A stretch of 64,000 nt of DNA, taken from Streptomyces curacoi. Lineage in GTDB: Bacteria; Actinomycetota; Actinomycetes; Streptomycetales; Streptomycetaceae. Below, one piece after another: positions 23,855-37,153 of this stretch. Made by a program: the position numbers and the translations under genes. Positions within the stretch are counted from its first letter, which is position 1; every line of letters begins with the position of its first letter. The notes under the pieces were generated by a model, which saw only the letters and a program-made list of their open reading frames with translations, had not been told where the DNA came from and did not search any database. The stretch lies in contig NZ_KQ947986.1 of NCBI RefSeq assembly GCF_001513975.1, positions 660,713 through 724,712 of the forward strand, in the 5' to 3' direction.

Positions 23855-23961
23855 CGCTTGTGCGCACGAGGGCCGCGCGGGAGCCCTTCGGGCTGCCGCC
23901 TGCCAGTGAAGGGTGAGAAGACGGTCACGAGCAGGACGGCTGTGCCGGCGCGGTCAGGGCG

Positions 23962-24603
23962 TCACGGCGCGAGGAGCAGGCTGTCGCCGCGCTCCTTGGC
24001 GGCGGCGTAGCGCTTGGCCACGTCCTGCCAGTTGACGACCTGCCACATCGCCTCGATGAAGTCCACCTTCTGGTTGCGGTACTGCAGGTAGAAGGCGTGC
24101 TCCCAGGCGTCGAAGACCAGGATCGGGGTCGAGCCCTGGCCGACGTTGCCCTGGTGGTCGTAGACCTGCTCCACGATGAGCCGGCCGCTGAGCGGCTCGT
24201 AGGCGAGGACGCCCCAGCCCGAACCCTGCGTGGTGGCCGACGCCTTGGACAGCTGCGCCTTGAAGTGGGCGAAGGAGCCGAAGGACTCGGCGATCGCGTC
24301 CGCCAGCTCGCCCACGCCGTCCTTCTCCAGCGGCTCGCCGCCGCCGTCGCCGGTCATGTTGTGCCAGTAGATCGAGTGCAGGATGTGACCGGAGAGGTGG
24401 AAGGCCAGGTTCTTCTCCAGACCGTTGATCGAGCCCCACGACTCCTTGTCCCGCGCCTCGGCGAGCTGCTCCAGCGTGTCGTTCGCACCTTTCACGTACG
24501 CCGCGTGGTGCTTGTCGTGGTGCAGCTCGATGATCTCGGGGCTGATCACGGGGGCCAGCGCCGAGTAGTCGTAGGGAAGTTCCGGGAGCGTGTAAACCGC
24601 CAT
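23962..24603 (-). CDS. sodF: Iron superoxide dismutase SodF
   Basis: 213 aa, an Fe/Mn-family superoxide dismutase. Metal ligands are visible in [24 protein letters not shown] and [12 protein letters not shown]. The Fe-type identity follows from its close resemblance to Streptomyces SodF (TLPELPYDY start) and from the Nur-like box in its promoter; in Streptomyces sodF is repressed by nickel-loaded Nur while the nickel enzyme SodN is used. ATG 24603 is chosen over TTG 24609 because it matches known SodF starts and has GGAGG 9 bp upstream. Confidence 0.9.
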   Translation of the reverse strand: MAVYTLPELPYDYSALAPVISPEIIELHHDKHHAAYVKGANDTLEQLAEARDKESWGSINGLEKNLAFHLSGHILHSIYWHNMTGDGGGEPLEKDGVGELADAIAESFGSFAHFKAQLSKASATTQGSGWGVLAYEPLSGRLIVEQVYDHQGNVGQGSTPILVFDAWEHAFYLQYRNQKVDFIEAMWQVVNWQDVAKRYAAAKERGDSLLLAP

Positions 24604-24624
24604 GTCCAACGTCCTCCGACGTTA

Positions 24625-24641
24625 TTGCGAATGATGTGCAA
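24625..24641. promoter_or_regulatory. Putative Nur (nickel-responsive Fur family) box of sodF
   Basis: TTGCGA-N5-GTGCAA matches the Streptomyces Nur consensus TTGCAA-N5-TTGCAA with one mismatch per half site. It lies 22-38 bp upstream of the sodF start, where binding would block the promoter. Confidence 0.65.
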
Positions 24642-24696
24642 CTGCACGTTAACAGCAGCAGCAACTCCTTTTCGATCAGGCGTTGGACCTAGGACC

Positions 24697-28317
<3,621 letters not shown>

Positions 28318-28404
28318 GCGGCGTCTGGCCTTCCTCGGGGTCCGCGCCCCGGGCGGTGGCGGATGGGGTCCCCCCTGCTCGGGCGGGGCCGAGAGCTGGG
28401 GGGG

Positions 28405-28515
28405 GAAGGGAGTTCCTGGCTCGCCCAGCCCGTTGCGGGGGGCTCACAGTGGCGGGACCGCGCCGGAGTCACACCGGGCTTCCTCCCTGTCGCCGTGGTG
28501 GCGATGGCGGACCGG
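28405..28515 (-). promoter_or_regulatory. Cobalamin riboswitch upstream of cobN
   Basis: Read on the minus strand, the core elements occur in order: GGGAGGAAGCCCGGTG, CTCCGGCGCGGTCCCGCCAC ending in CACTGTGA, and the B12-box element GAGCCAGGAACTC. This is the conserved cobalamin aptamer. The compact G/C-rich stretch between the aptamer and the cobN start (28318-28404) probably holds the expression platform. Ends are approximate. Confidence 0.85.
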
Positions 28516-28585
28516 GTGATCCACCGAGGAGCATAGTAAGGGGCGCGGAACAGGGGCGGGGCATACATTCCGTGGAGCTGTCGGT

Positions 28586-29896
28586 ATGCTCGCCGCCATG
28601 TCCACGCCTGCCGCCCCCTCATCGCCCCAGGCCACAGCGGTCTCACGGGACCGCGGTGACGCCTGCCCCGGGGCGCTGCGGCTGCATGCCGCGGACGACG
28701 GCGCGCTGGCCCGTGTCCGCGTTCCCGGCGGCGTGCTGACGCTCCGCCAGGCCCAGGCGCTGGCGGACGCGGCCCGGCGGCTGGGCGATGGTGATCTTCA
28801 TCTCACCTCGCGCGGCAACGTGCAGTTGCGGGGCTTGCGGGAGACGTGCGGCGCGGAGCTGGCCGAAGCACTGGACGTGGCCGGGCTGTTGCCGTCGCGC
28901 GGGCACGAGCGGGTGCGCAACATCGTCGCCTCGCCGCTGTCCGGCCTCGACGGACGCGGCTGGAGGCAGGTGCGGCCCTGGCTGTCGGCCCTGGACGGGG
29001 CGCTGTGCGCGAGCGAGGCGGCGCGGGAGTTGTCGGGACGGTTCCTGTTCGCGCTCGACGACGGACGCGGGGACGTGGCCGGACTCGGCGCCGATGTGAC
29101 CGTACAGGCCACCGCGGACGGTGGCGCGCTGCTCGGCCTGGGCTCGGCCGGCGAGGCGCTGTGCGTCTCCGGGGACGACGTGCCGCGTGCCGCGCTGCTG
29201 GCGGCGGAGACGTTCCTCCAGGTGGCCCGGGAGCACGGGGCGCGGGTCTGGCGAGTGGACGAACTTCCGGTCCCGCCCGGGGAGTTGACGAATGCGGTCC
29301 GGCGCTCGCTGAAGGGCGCGGGCATCAGCAGCTCGCTGCGGGCGCCGGACCGCGCAGGCGGCGCGGAGGGCCCGCCGCCGGGGATCGTCGGGGCCGCCCT
29401 CTCCGTACACGTTCCTCTCGGCCGTCTCACGCCCCTCCAGTGGCAGGCGTTGACGCATGCCGCCGCCGGGGAGCTGCGGCTGACCCCATGGCGTGGCGTG
29501 GTCGTGCCCACCCGCTCGGAGGGCGCCGCCGACGCGCCGGCCCGCCTCTGCGCCACCGGCCTCGTCACGGACCCCGCTTCCCCGTGGCTGCGCGTCGGCG
29601 CCTGCGTCGGCCGGCCCGGATGCGCCAAGTCCCGGGCCGATGTGCGGGCGGACGCGGAGCGGAGCCTGACCGCCGCGGGCAGCGCCCGTCTTCCCGTGTA
29701 CTGGTCCGGGTGCGAACGCCGTTGCGGGCACCCCCGAGGCGACCGGATCGACGTGGTCGCCGTCCCTGGCGGCAGTTACCGGCTCCGCGCCGTCACGCCG
29801 GGCCGACAGCCGCGCGCCGACCGGGACGGCGATGTCGTGGCCTGCCTCGACGACCCCTCCCAACTGGCCACCGCCCTGGCGGCGATCACTTCCTGA
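28586..29896 (+). CDS. cobG: Precorrin-3B synthase CobG
   Basis: 436 aa, of the nitrite/sulfite reductase ferredoxin-like family. Landmarks: [16 protein letters not shown], a second half-repeat [13 protein letters not shown], and the Fe4S4/siroheme-type cysteines in [10 protein letters not shown] (near 330) and [11 protein letters not shown] (near 372). CobG oxidises precorrin-3A to precorrin-3B using O2 in the aerobic cobalamin pathway. ATG 28586 has GGAG 8 bp upstream; ATG 28598 is an alternative. It diverges from cobN. Confidence 0.88.
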   Translation: MLAAMSTPAAPSSPQATAVSRDRGDACPGALRLHAADDGALARVRVPGGVLTLRQAQALADAARRLGDGDLHLTSRGNVQLRGLRETCGAELAEALDVAGLLPSRGHERVRNIVASPLSGLDGRGWRQVRPWLSALDGALCASEAARELSGRFLFALDDGRGDVAGLGADVTVQATADGGALLGLGSAGEALCVSGDDVPRAALLAAETFLQVAREHGARVWRVDELPVPPGELTNAVRRSLKGAGISSSLRAPDRAGGAEGPPPGIVGAALSVHVPLGRLTPLQWQALTHAAAGELRLTPWRGVVVPTRSEGAADAPARLCATGLVTDPASPWLRVGACVGRPGCAKSRADVRADAERSLTAAGSARLPVYWSGCERRCGHPRGDRIDVVAVPGGSYRLRAVTPGRQPRADRDGDVVACLDDPSQLATALAAITS

Positions 29897-29934
29897 GCCG
29901 TATCACGACGACCGAGAACAGCGAGAAGAACACC

Positions 29935-30567
29935 GTGACCACGTACGACTACGAGAAGGACGGCGCGGCCATCTACCGCCAGTCCTTCGCCACCATCCGC
30001 GCGGAGGCGGACCTCGCGGGCCTGCCCGCCGACGTCAGCCAGGTCGCGGTCCGGATGATCCACGCCTGCGGGATGGTCGACCTCGTACGGGACCTGGCCT
30101 ACACCCCCGACGTGGTGGCCCGCGCCCGCGAGGCCCTGCGCGCGGGCGCACCCGTCTTCACCGACGTGCGGATGGTGGCCAGCGGGGTGACGCGCAAGCG
30201 GCTGCCCGCCGACAACGACGTGCTCTGCACGCTCTTGGACCCGGCCGTCCCGGAGCTGGCCGCGAAGCTCGGCACCACCCGCAGCGCCGCCGCGCTGGAG
30301 CTGTGGCGGGACCGGCTGGAGGGCTCGGTCGTCGCCGTCGGCAACGCGCCCACCGCCCTCTTCCGGCTCCTGGAGATGATCGAGGAGGGCGCGCCCCGCC
30401 CGGCCGCCGTCATCGGGGTCCCCGTCGGTTTCGTCGGCGCGGCCGAGTCCAAGGACGCCCTGGCCGAACACCCGTCGGGCCTGGAGTACCTGGTCGTACG
30501 CGGCCGTCGCGGAGGCAGCGCCATCGCCGCCGCCGCGCTCAACGCGATCGCGAGCGAGGAAGAGTGA
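29935..30567 (+). CDS. cobH: Precorrin-8X methylmutase CobH (CbiC)
   Basis: 210 aa, the family's usual length. Segments [13 protein letters not shown] (active-site histidine), [32 protein letters not shown] and [16 protein letters not shown] are diagnostic. It moves a methyl group from C11 to C12 to make hydrogenobyrinate. The GTG at 29935 is preceded only by a weak GAGAAG; the gene starts 38 bp after cobG, and its stop overlaps the cobIJ start (GTGA). Confidence 0.92.
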   Translation: MTTYDYEKDGAAIYRQSFATIRAEADLAGLPADVSQVAVRMIHACGMVDLVRDLAYTPDVVARAREALRAGAPVFTDVRMVASGVTRKRLPADNDVLCTLLDPAVPELAAKLGTTRSAAALELWRDRLEGSVVAVGNAPTALFRLLEMIEEGAPRPAAVIGVPVGFVGAAESKDALAEHPSGLEYLVVRGRRGGSAIAAAALNAIASEEE

Positions 30568-32051
30568 GCGGGAAGCTGTACGGCGTCGGGCTCGGTCCAG
30601 GCGACCCGTCCCTGATGACCGTCCGGGCCGTCGAGGTCATCGCCGGGGCGGATGTGATCGCGTACCACAGCGCCCGGCACGGCCGGTCCATCGCCCGCTC
30701 GATCGCGGCGCGCCACATCCGTGCCGACCACATCGAGGAACCGCTGGTCTATCCGGTCACGACGGAGACGACGGACCACCCCGGCGGCTACCAGGGCGCC
30801 CTGGCGGAGTTCTACGCGGAGGCGTCGGCGAGGCTGGCCGCGCACCTCGACGCCGGCCGGACGGTCGCCGTCCTCGCGGAGGGCGACCCGCTCTTCTACG
30901 GCTCCTACATGCACATGCACAAGCGGCTCGCCGGCCGCTACGCCACCGAGGTGATCCCGGGCGTCACCTCCGTGTCCGCCGCCGCGGCCCGCCTGGGCAC
31001 GCCGCTCGCGGAGGGCGAGGAGGTGCTCACGATCCTGCCGGGCACCCTGCCCGAGGAGGAGCTGACCGCCCGGCTCGCCGCCACGGACGCGGCGGTGGTC
31101 ATGAAGCTGGGGCGCACCTTCCCCAAGGTGCGACGGGCGCTTCGGGATTCGGGGCGGCTGGGTGAGGCCCGGTACGTCGAGCGGGCCACCATGAGCGGGG
31201 AGCGCCTCGCCGAACTGGCCGCCGTGGAGCCGGAGTCGGTGCCGTACTTCTCGGTGGCCGTCCTGCCCAGCCGGGTCGACGCCGCGCCTGCCGTGCCGGA
31301 GCGGGGGGAGGTCGTGGTGGTCGGGACGGGGCCGGCCGGGCCGCTGTGGCTGACCCCGCAGACGCGGGGTGCGCTCACCGCCGCGGACGATCTCGTCGGC
31401 TACACCACCTACCTGGACCGGGTCCCGGTCCGTCCCGGTCAGCGCCGCCACGGTTCCGACAACCGGGTCGAGGCCGAGCGGGCCGAGTTCGCGCTCCAAC
31501 TCGCCCAGCGGGGGCGGCGGGTGGCCGTCGTCTCCGGCGGTGACCCGGGAGTCTTCGCGATGGCCACGGCCGTACTGGAGGCCGCCTCGGCGAAGGAGTA
31601 CGCGGACGTACGCGTGCGGGTGCTGCCCGGGGTCACCGCGGCCAACGCGGCCGCCGCTCGCGCCGGTGCCCCGCTCGGGCACGACTACGCCGCCATCTCC
31701 CTCTCCGACCGGCTCAAGCCCTGGGAGGTCATCGCCGGACGACTGCGCGCGGCGGCCTCCGCGGACCTGGTGCTGGCCCTGTACAACCCCGGCTCCCGCA
31801 GCCGCACCTGGCAGGTGGGCAGGGCCCGCGACCTGCTGCTGGAGCACCGGGCGCCGGACACGCCGGTGGTGGTCGCGCGGGACGTCGGGGGTGCCGGCGA
31901 GCGGGTGCGGGTCGTGCGGCTGGCGAAGCTCGATCCGGCCGAGGTCGACATGCGGACGATCCTGCTGGTCGGTTCCTCGCAGACGCGGGTCGTACGGCGG
32001 GCGGACGGCGAGGAGATCGTCTGGACGCCTCGCCGTTACCCGGAGACCTGA
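30564..32051 (+). CDS. cobIJ: Fused CobI-CobJ: precorrin-2 C20- and precorrin-3B C17-methyltransferase
   Basis: 495 aa, two tetrapyrrole methylase domains in one chain. Residues 1-235 are CobI ([47 protein letters not shown]); residues about 247-495 are CobJ ([49 protein letters not shown]). Both use S-adenosylmethionine. The fusion is common in actinobacteria and delivers consecutive methylations, with CobG acting in between. Confidence 0.93.
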   Translation: MSGKLYGVGLGPGDPSLMTVRAVEVIAGADVIAYHSARHGRSIARSIAARHIRADHIEEPLVYPVTTETTDHPGGYQGALAEFYAEASARLAAHLDAGRTVAVLAEGDPLFYGSYMHMHKRLAGRYATEVIPGVTSVSAAAARLGTPLAEGEEVLTILPGTLPEEELTARLAATDAAVVMKLGRTFPKVRRALRDSGRLGEARYVERATMSGERLAELAAVEPESVPYFSVAVLPSRVDAAPAVPERGEVVVVGTGPAGPLWLTPQTRGALTAADDLVGYTTYLDRVPVRPGQRRHGSDNRVEAERAEFALQLAQRGRRVAVVSGGDPGVFAMATAVLEAASAKEYADVRVRVLPGVTAANAAAARAGAPLGHDYAAISLSDRLKPWEVIAGRLRAAASADLVLALYNPGSRSRTWQVGRARDLLLEHRAPDTPVVVARDVGGAGERVRVVRLAKLDPAEVDMRTILLVGSSQTRVVRRADGEEIVWTPRRYPET

Positions 32052-32071
32052 GCGGCCTGCGACGGCCGGCG

Positions 32072-33241
32072 CTACAGCGTCGAGGCCCGCTGTTCGGCGG
32101 GGTCGGGCCCCTGGGCCGGCCCCGCCGTCCACTTCTCCTCGATCCGCCCCACCTTCCACACCAGCAGGGCGACCGCCCAGGTCGCGAAGAACAGCCCGAC
32201 GATGACGTACCCGATGGTGTTCAGGTCCAGCCCGGACACCCAGTCCCAGAAAGCACCGTGCAGACCTGCCTTCTCCGCGATCAGGCCCAGCAGTTCGACC
32301 GTGCCGACGAGGAGCGCGACGGCCACGGACAGGCCGGTCACGGTGAGGTTGTAGTAGACCTTGCGGACGGGCTTGGAGAAGGCCCAGCCGTAGGCGAAGT
32401 TCATGAACGTGCCGTCGATCGTGTCGAGCAGCGACATGCCGGCCGCGAACAGGACGGGCAGGCACAGGATCGCGTACCAGGGCAGTCCGGAGGCGGCGCC
32501 CGAGCCGGCCAGGACGAGGAGCGCGACCTCGGTGGCCGTGTCGAAGCCGAGGCCGAAGAGCAGGCCCAGTGGGTACATCTGCCACGGCTTGGTGATCGAC
32601 TTCATCAGGCGGCCCAGCAGTCGGTTGAGGAAGCCGCGGTTGTCGAGCTGCTCCTCCAGGGCCTCCTCGTCGAAGCGGCCGGAGCGCATCTGCCGGAAGA
32701 CCTTCCAGATACCCGCCATGATCACGATGTTGATGACGGCGATGACGTAGAGGAAGGTCCCGGAGACCGTCGTACCGATCCAGCCGCTGACGTTGTGCAG
32801 GGCGGAGTCGTCGTCCCGGACCGGGCCGGCGAGTGCCTTCACACCGAGGGAGAGCAGGAAGGTCAGCGCGAAGACGATCGACGAGTGGCCGAGGGAGAAC
32901 CAGAAGCCGACCGACAGCGGCCGCTGCCCCTCGCTCATCAGCTTGCGGGTGGTGTTGTCGATGGCCGCGATGTGGTCGGCGTCGAAGGCGTGCCGCATGC
33001 CGAGGGTGTAGGCGGTGACTCCGACGCCGATGCCGAAGGTCTTCGTGCCCAGGCTGTAGTGCTCCGGGGCGACGATCACCACGAGCGTGAACCAGCCGAT
33101 GACGTGCAGTGCCAGGATGAAGGCGGCCATACCGCCGGCGCGGGCCCACTCCTTGCGGGTCATCGACGTGCGTATGCGGTGCCACCTCGGCGGTTGGTCG
33201 TTCTCGGCCCTTGTCCTCAGCCTCACCCTGTTTTCAGCCAC
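32072..33241 (-). CDS. NiCoT-family nickel/cobalt permease (HoxN/NixA type)
   Basis: 389 aa with about 8 membrane segments. The family signature RHAFDADHIAAIDNTTRK is at residues 83-100 with its metal-handling His/Asp residues, followed by LGHSSIVFALT and LGFDTATEVALL. It imports Ni2+ and/or Co2+ across the cytoplasmic membrane; which metal is preferred cannot be read. It sits inside the corrinoid block, convergent with cobIJ. A Fur-family (Nur-like) inverted repeat lies just upstream. The start GTG 33241 has no clear ribosome site, so translation may begin a few codons later. Confidence 0.88.
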   Translation of the reverse strand: MAENRVRLRTRAENDQPPRWHRIRTSMTRKEWARAGGMAAFILALHVIGWFTLVVIVAPEHYSLGTKTFGIGVGVTAYTLGMRHAFDADHIAAIDNTTRKLMSEGQRPLSVGFWFSLGHSSIVFALTFLLSLGVKALAGPVRDDDSALHNVSGWIGTTVSGTFLYVIAVINIVIMAGIWKVFRQMRSGRFDEEALEEQLDNRGFLNRLLGRLMKSITKPWQMYPLGLLFGLGFDTATEVALLVLAGSGAASGLPWYAILCLPVLFAAGMSLLDTIDGTFMNFAYGWAFSKPVRKVYYNLTVTGLSVAVALLVGTVELLGLIAEKAGLHGAFWDWVSGLDLNTIGYVIVGLFFATWAVALLVWKVGRIEEKWTAGPAQGPDPAEQRASTL

Positions 33242-33254
33242 ACGCTCAAGCTTG

Positions 33255-33271
33255 CTGCGAAGAGTTTGCAG
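33255..33271. promoter_or_regulatory. Weak Nur-like inverted repeat before the NiCoT gene
   Basis: CTGCGA-N5-TTGCAG is an imperfect palindrome with the Nur box spacing and shares the TGC...GCA core with the sodF element. It lies 14-30 bp upstream of the permease start. Mismatches to the consensus make this a tentative call. Confidence 0.4.
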
Positions 33272-33306
33272 GTGAGATCAGGATGCGGCAAAGCCCGGGT
33301 CAGTTT

Positions 33307-34077
33307 TCAGCCCGCGGCTGGGAAAGTACGCCCGTGGAGCCGCTCCTCGATCCATCGGGCGGCCTGCTCGGGCCCGGCCACGACCTGCACCCCGTCGGGC
33401 ACCGGCGGCCTGCGCACCACGACCACGGGCAGCCCGGCCTCCCGGGCCGCGGTCAGCTTCGGCGCGGTGGCCGCTCCCCCGCTGTCCTTCGTCACCACGA
33501 CGTCGATCCGGTGGCGGCGCAGCACCTCGCGTTCCCCGGCCAGGGTGAACGGGCCGCGGTCGAGCAGCACCTCCATGCGGGGCGGGTGCGGGGGTTCGGG
33601 CGCGTCGACGGACCGTACGAGGAACCACAGGCCGTCCAGGTCCGCGAAGGCCGCCAGCCCCATGCGTCCGGTGGTCAGGAACACCCGTCGGCCGAGCGTG
33701 GGCAGCAGCCGCGCCGCCGTCTCCAGCGAGTCGGCCTCGTGCCAGTCGTCGCCCTGTGCCGGGACCCAGCTGGGGCGCCGTAGCGCGAGCAGGGGAACAT
33801 GGGCGGTGGCGGCGGCCTTGGCCGCGTTGAAACTGATGGTTCCGGCGAAAGGGTGCGTGGCATCGATGAGCGCGTCCACCTCGTGCTCGCGCAGCCACGC
33901 GGCCAGCCCCTCGGCGCCGCCGAAGCCGCCCACGCGTACCTCGCCGGGCGGCAGCCGGGGCGCGGCGACGCGTCCGGCCAGGGAGTTCGTCACCCGCGGC
34001 GCGGACCCGGCGCCGGCCGCCAGGAGTTCGGCGAGACGACGGGCCTCGGTGGTCCCGCCCAGGATCAGTACGTGCAC
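33307..34077 (-). CDS. cobK: Precorrin-6A reductase CobK
   Basis: 256 aa. It begins HVLILGGTTEARRLAELL (NADPH-binding loop) and has VDALIDATHPFAGTISFNAA near residue 75, FLTTGRMGL and VVVTKDSGGAATAPKL near residue 205, all typical for CobK/CbiJ. It reduces precorrin-6A to dihydro-precorrin-6A. GTG 34077 is chosen because it starts exactly at the family motif, with GGAAGGGAA upstream; the open frame beyond overlaps cbiD. It diverges from cbiD with only 30 bp between the starts. Confidence 0.9.
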   Translation of the reverse strand: MHVLILGGTTEARRLAELLAAGAGSAPRVTNSLAGRVAAPRLPPGEVRVGGFGGAEGLAAWLREHEVDALIDATHPFAGTISFNAAKAAATAHVPLLALRRPSWVPAQGDDWHEADSLETAARLLPTLGRRVFLTTGRMGLAAFADLDGLWFLVRSVDAPEPPHPPRMEVLLDRGPFTLAGEREVLRRHRIDVVVTKDSGGAATAPKLTAAREAGLPVVVVRRPPVPDGVQVVAGPEQAARWIEERLHGRTFPAAG

Positions 34078-34107
34078 GAAGTCCGGTTCCCTTCCGAAGA
34101 GTGAGGC

Positions 34108-35226
34108 ATGAGCAGCGAGGCCAAAGGCGGCCGCAGCGCCCAACTGAAGCACACCGGCCTGCGGCACGGCTGGACCACGGGGGCCTGCGCGACCGCGGCG
34201 ACCACGGCCGCGTACACCGCGCTGCTGACCGGGGAGTTTCCCGACCCGGTGACGATCACGTTGCCCAAGGGGCAGACGCCGTCGTTCGCCCTGGCCGCCG
34301 AGGAGCTGACGGGTGCGTCCGCGATGGCGGGGATCGTGAAGGACGCCGGCGACGACCCGGACGTCACCCACGGCGCGCTGGTCCGGGTCACCGTGCGGCA
34401 GTTGCCCGCCGGCGCCGGCGTCGTCTTCAGGGCCGGTCCCGGCGTGGGCACGATCACCCGCCCCGGCCTGCCCCTCCCCGTCGGCGAACCGGCCGTCAAC
34501 CCGGTGCCGCGCCAGATGATGCGCGACCACATCGCCCGGGTCGCGCAGCGGTACGGCGGCACCGGCGATGTCGAACTCACCGTCTCCGTCGACCACGGCG
34601 AGGAGATCGCCCGCTCCACCTGGAACCCCCGCCTCGGCATCCTCGGCGGGCTGTCCATCCTGGGCACGACCGGCATCGTCGTGCCGTACTCGTGCTCGGC
34701 GTGGATCGACTCCATCCGGCGCGGGGTGGACGTGGCGCGGGCGGCCGGGCGCACCCATGTGGCGGGGTGCACCGGTTCCACCTCCGAGAAGACGGTCGTG
34801 GCCGAATACGGCCTCCCCGAGGACGCCCTGCTCGACATGGGCGACTTCGCGGGCGCGGTGCTGAAGTACGTCCGCCGCCATCCCGTCGGCCGCCTGACCA
34901 TCTGCGGCGGCTTCGCCAAGCTCTCCAAGCTGGCCGCCGGACACCTGGACCTGCACTCCGCCCGTTCCCAGGTCGACAAGGGCTTCCTCGCCGAACTCGC
35001 CCGCCGGGGCGGCGCGGACGACGCGCTCGCCGCCGAGGTGGCCGACGCCAACACCGGACTCGCCGCGCTCCAGCTGTGCGGGGCGGCCGGGGTGCCGCTC
35101 GGCGACCTGGTCGCGACCACGGCCCGGGACGAGGCCCTGGCGGTGCTGCGCGGGGCGCCGGTCGCGGTGGACGTCATCTGTATCGACCGGGCGGGCACGA
35201 TCGTGGGCCGCAGCACGGTGGCCTGA
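34108..35226 (+). CDS. cbiD: Cobalt-precorrin-5B C1-methyltransferase CbiD
   Basis: 372 aa. CbiD landmarks: LRHGWTTGACATAATTAAY at the start, ALVRVTVRQLPAGAGVVFRA, NPVPRQMMRDHIA, WNPRLGILGGLSILGTTGIV, and LTICGGFAKLSKLAAGHLDL. CbiD methylates C1 in the anaerobic route and works on a different principle from CobF of the aerobic route. Its presence beside CobG marks a mixed pathway. A short divergent intergenic region is shared with cobK. Confidence 0.92.
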   Translation: MSSEAKGGRSAQLKHTGLRHGWTTGACATAATTAAYTALLTGEFPDPVTITLPKGQTPSFALAAEELTGASAMAGIVKDAGDDPDVTHGALVRVTVRQLPAGAGVVFRAGPGVGTITRPGLPLPVGEPAVNPVPRQMMRDHIARVAQRYGGTGDVELTVSVDHGEEIARSTWNPRLGILGGLSILGTTGIVVPYSCSAWIDSIRRGVDVARAAGRTHVAGCTGSTSEKTVVAEYGLPEDALLDMGDFAGAVLKYVRRHPVGRLTICGGFAKLSKLAAGHLDLHSARSQVDKGFLAELARRGGADDALAAEVADANTGLAALQLCGAAGVPLGDLVATTARDEALAVLRGAPVAVDVICIDRAGTIVGRSTVA

Positions 35227-35254
35227 ACGACGGACCCGCCCCGGCTCCGCCGGA

Positions 35255-35590
35255 TCAGTCGCGCGCCTCCCCCACCCTGATGCGGTTCCCGTCCGGATCA
35301 CGCAGCTCCAGCTCCCGTCCCCACGGCGCCTCCTCGACCCGGACACCGAACTCGGTGGCGACGGCGTCGATGTCGGCCACCCTCAGGTACACCAAGGTGT
35401 CCGGGCGCGCGTCGCCCTCGTGCTCCGACAGATAGATGCGGACCCGCCCCCGCGCGACCTCGGTGAAGACCGGCAGCCCCGGTTCGAACCGGTGCTCCCA
35501 CTGCTGGACGAAACCGAGCCGCGCGTACCACCCGACCGCCTCCGTGGCGTCCCCGACCCGCAGGATCGGGATGACCTCCTCAGCAGACAT
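35255..35590 (-). CDS. VOC-family protein, bleomycin-resistance-like
   Basis: 111 aa, a glyoxalase/bleomycin resistance fold (PILRVGDATEAVGWYARLGF and ELELRDPDGNRIRVGE). Such proteins often bind glycopeptide drugs or small metabolites. The start overlaps the cobM stop region by 11 bp, so it is translationally attached to the cobLM unit, although nothing in the sequence links it to corrin chemistry. Confidence 0.75.
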   Translation of the reverse strand: MSAEEVIPILRVGDATEAVGWYARLGFVQQWEHRFEPGLPVFTEVARGRVRIYLSEHEGDARPDTLVYLRVADIDAVATEFGVRVEEAPWGRELELRDPDGNRIRVGEARD

Positions 35591-36329
35591 GACGCTCCCG
35601 CTCCGGCGAGTACAGGTGACTGTCGCGGAACTGCTCCGCGCCCAGCGTCCGCCCGACCATGATCACGGCCGTGCGCAGCACACCGGCCTCCCTGACCTTC
35701 CCGGCGATCTCGTCGAGCGTGCCACGGATGATCAGTTCGTCGGGCCGGGAGGCATAGGCGACCACGGCGGCGGGGCAGTCGGCGCCGTAGTGCGGAAGCA
35801 GCTCACCGACCACCCGGTCCACGTACTTGGCGGCCAGGTGCAGCACGATCAGCGCGCCGCTGCGGCCGAGGGTGGCCAGGTCCTCCCCCTCGGGCATCGC
35901 GGTGGCACGGTTGGCGACCCGGGTGAGGATGACCGTCTGGCCGACCGTCGGCACGGTCAGCTCCCGCTTCAGGGAAGCGGCGGCGGCAGCGAAGGCGGGC
36001 ACCCCGGGCACCACCTCGTACGGCACTCCGGCCGCGTCCAGCCGCCGCATCTGCTCGGCGACCGCGCTGAACACCGACGGGTCGCCCGAGTGCAGCCGCG
36101 CCACGTCGTGCCCCGCCTCGTGGGCGCGGACCAGCTCGGCGGTGATCTCGTCCAGGTCGAGCCGGGCGGTGTCCACCAGGCGTGCGCCCGGCGGGCATTC
36201 GGCGAGCAGTTCGCGCGGCACCAGGCTGCCCGCGTACAGGCAGACCTGGCAGGCCGCGAGCGTACGGGCGCCGCGCACCGTGATCAGGTCGGCGGCGCCG
36301 GGTCCGGCGCCGATGAAGTACACGGTCAT
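35580..36329 (-). CDS. cobM: Precorrin-4 C11-methyltransferase CobM
   Basis: 249 aa tetrapyrrole methylase. Diagnostic segments: [68 protein letters not shown] and [20 protein letters not shown]. It methylates precorrin-4 at C11. ATG 36329 overlaps the stop of the cobL/cbiT-like gene (ATGA), so the two are coupled. Confidence 0.92.
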   Translation of the reverse strand: MTVYFIGAGPGAADLITVRGARTLAACQVCLYAGSLVPRELLAECPPGARLVDTARLDLDEITAELVRAHEAGHDVARLHSGDPSVFSAVAEQMRRLDAAGVPYEVVPGVPAFAAAAASLKRELTVPTVGQTVILTRVANRATAMPEGEDLATLGRSGALIVLHLAAKYVDRVVGELLPHYGADCPAAVVAYASRPDELIIRGTLDEIAGKVREAGVLRTAVIMVGRTLGAEQFRDSHLYSPERERHVC

Positions 36330-37009
36330 CTGTCTGCTCCTGGACGGGGGTCGATGGTTCTCTCCGCTTTCTGTACGGCCCACTGGGTCACCGGCATCGC
36401 CTGCCGCCAGCCGGTGAAGCCGCCCACGGGGACGGCGTGGGCCACCGCGAGCCTGGTCAGTTCGCCGCCGTGGCGCCGGTGGGCGTCGGCGAGCAGCGCC
36501 TCCGACTCCAGGGTCACGGTGTTGGCGACGAGCCGCCCGCCGACGGGCAGCGCCGCCCAGCAGGCGTCGAGCAGACCGGGCGCGGTGAGCCCGCCGCCGA
36601 TGAAGACCGCGTCGGGCGGGGGCAGTTCGGCCAGCACGGCGGGTGCGGCACCGGTGACGACGTGCAGTCCCGGGACGCCCAGCCGCTCGGCGTTGCGGCC
36701 GATCCGCTCGGCGCGCACGGGGTCGCGCTCGACGCTGACGGCCCGGCACGACGGGTGTGTCCGCATCCACTCGATGGCGATCGAGCCCGATCCGCCGCCG
36801 ATGTCCCACAGCAGTTCACCGGGCGCGGGCGCGAGGACGCCCAGCGTGGCGGCGCGGACATGGCGTTTGGTGAGCTGTCCGTCGTGGTCGTAGGCGGTGT
36901 CGGGCAGCCCCGGCACCGCGCCGAGCCGCGGGGCGTCCGGGGCGCGTCGGCAGTCCACGGCGACGGGCGCGGCGGGCTCGTCGGGCTCGCTGTGGCGCAC
37001 GGGGGTCAC
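36326..37009 (-). CDS. cobL: Precorrin-6Y methyltransferase, CbiT part only (5'-shortened CobL)
   Basis: 227 aa. Residues about 40-200 are a CbiT-type SAM methyltransferase/decarboxylase ([50 protein letters not shown]). A normal CobL is about 400 aa, with an N-terminal CbiE domain before this. Here residues 18-40 look like the CbiE-CbiT linker, and no CbiE sequence is found upstream in any frame up to the divergent tsaD-like gene. A GAGGA ribosome site 8-9 bp before GTG 37009 suggests the short form is translated. CbiT does the C15 methylation and C12 decarboxylation; the C5 methylation would need another protein. Confidence 0.8.
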   Translation of the reverse strand: MTPVRHSEPDEPAAPVAVDCRRAPDAPRLGAVPGLPDTAYDHDGQLTKRHVRAATLGVLAPAPGELLWDIGGGSGSIAIEWMRTHPSCRAVSVERDPVRAERIGRNAERLGVPGLHVVTGAAPAVLAELPPPDAVFIGGGLTAPGLLDACWAALPVGGRLVANTVTLESEALLADAHRRHGGELTRLAVAHAVPVGGFTGWRQAMPVTQWAVQKAERTIDPRPGADR

Positions 37010-37103
37010 GGCTCGGTTCCTCGGGCTCGGCAGGGCAACGGAGAGGCACTTTACGGGGCGGTGGCCTGCACTCTCTTGGTCGGGTACACATCACCGGCGC
37101 GCC

Positions 37104-37124
37104 TATTGCACACTACTTGCAATA
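37104..37124. promoter_or_regulatory. Fur-family (Nur-like) palindrome between cobL and the tsaD paralog
   Basis: TATTGCA-N7-TGCAATA is a perfect 7-bp-arm inverted repeat; its inner part, TTGCAC-N5-TTGCAA, matches the Nur consensus with one mismatch. It lies 30 bp before the tsaD-like ATG and 95 bp before cobL, so it could control either side. Confidence 0.6.
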
Positions 37125-37153
37125 ACAAGAGCAGTGCAGGAGGGGTGGGACGG

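Noticed and set aside
35580..36809. Longer cobM frame that might contain the missing CbiE domain
   Set aside because: The residues before the CobM start are a shifted reading of the CbiT gene and show no methylase motifs.
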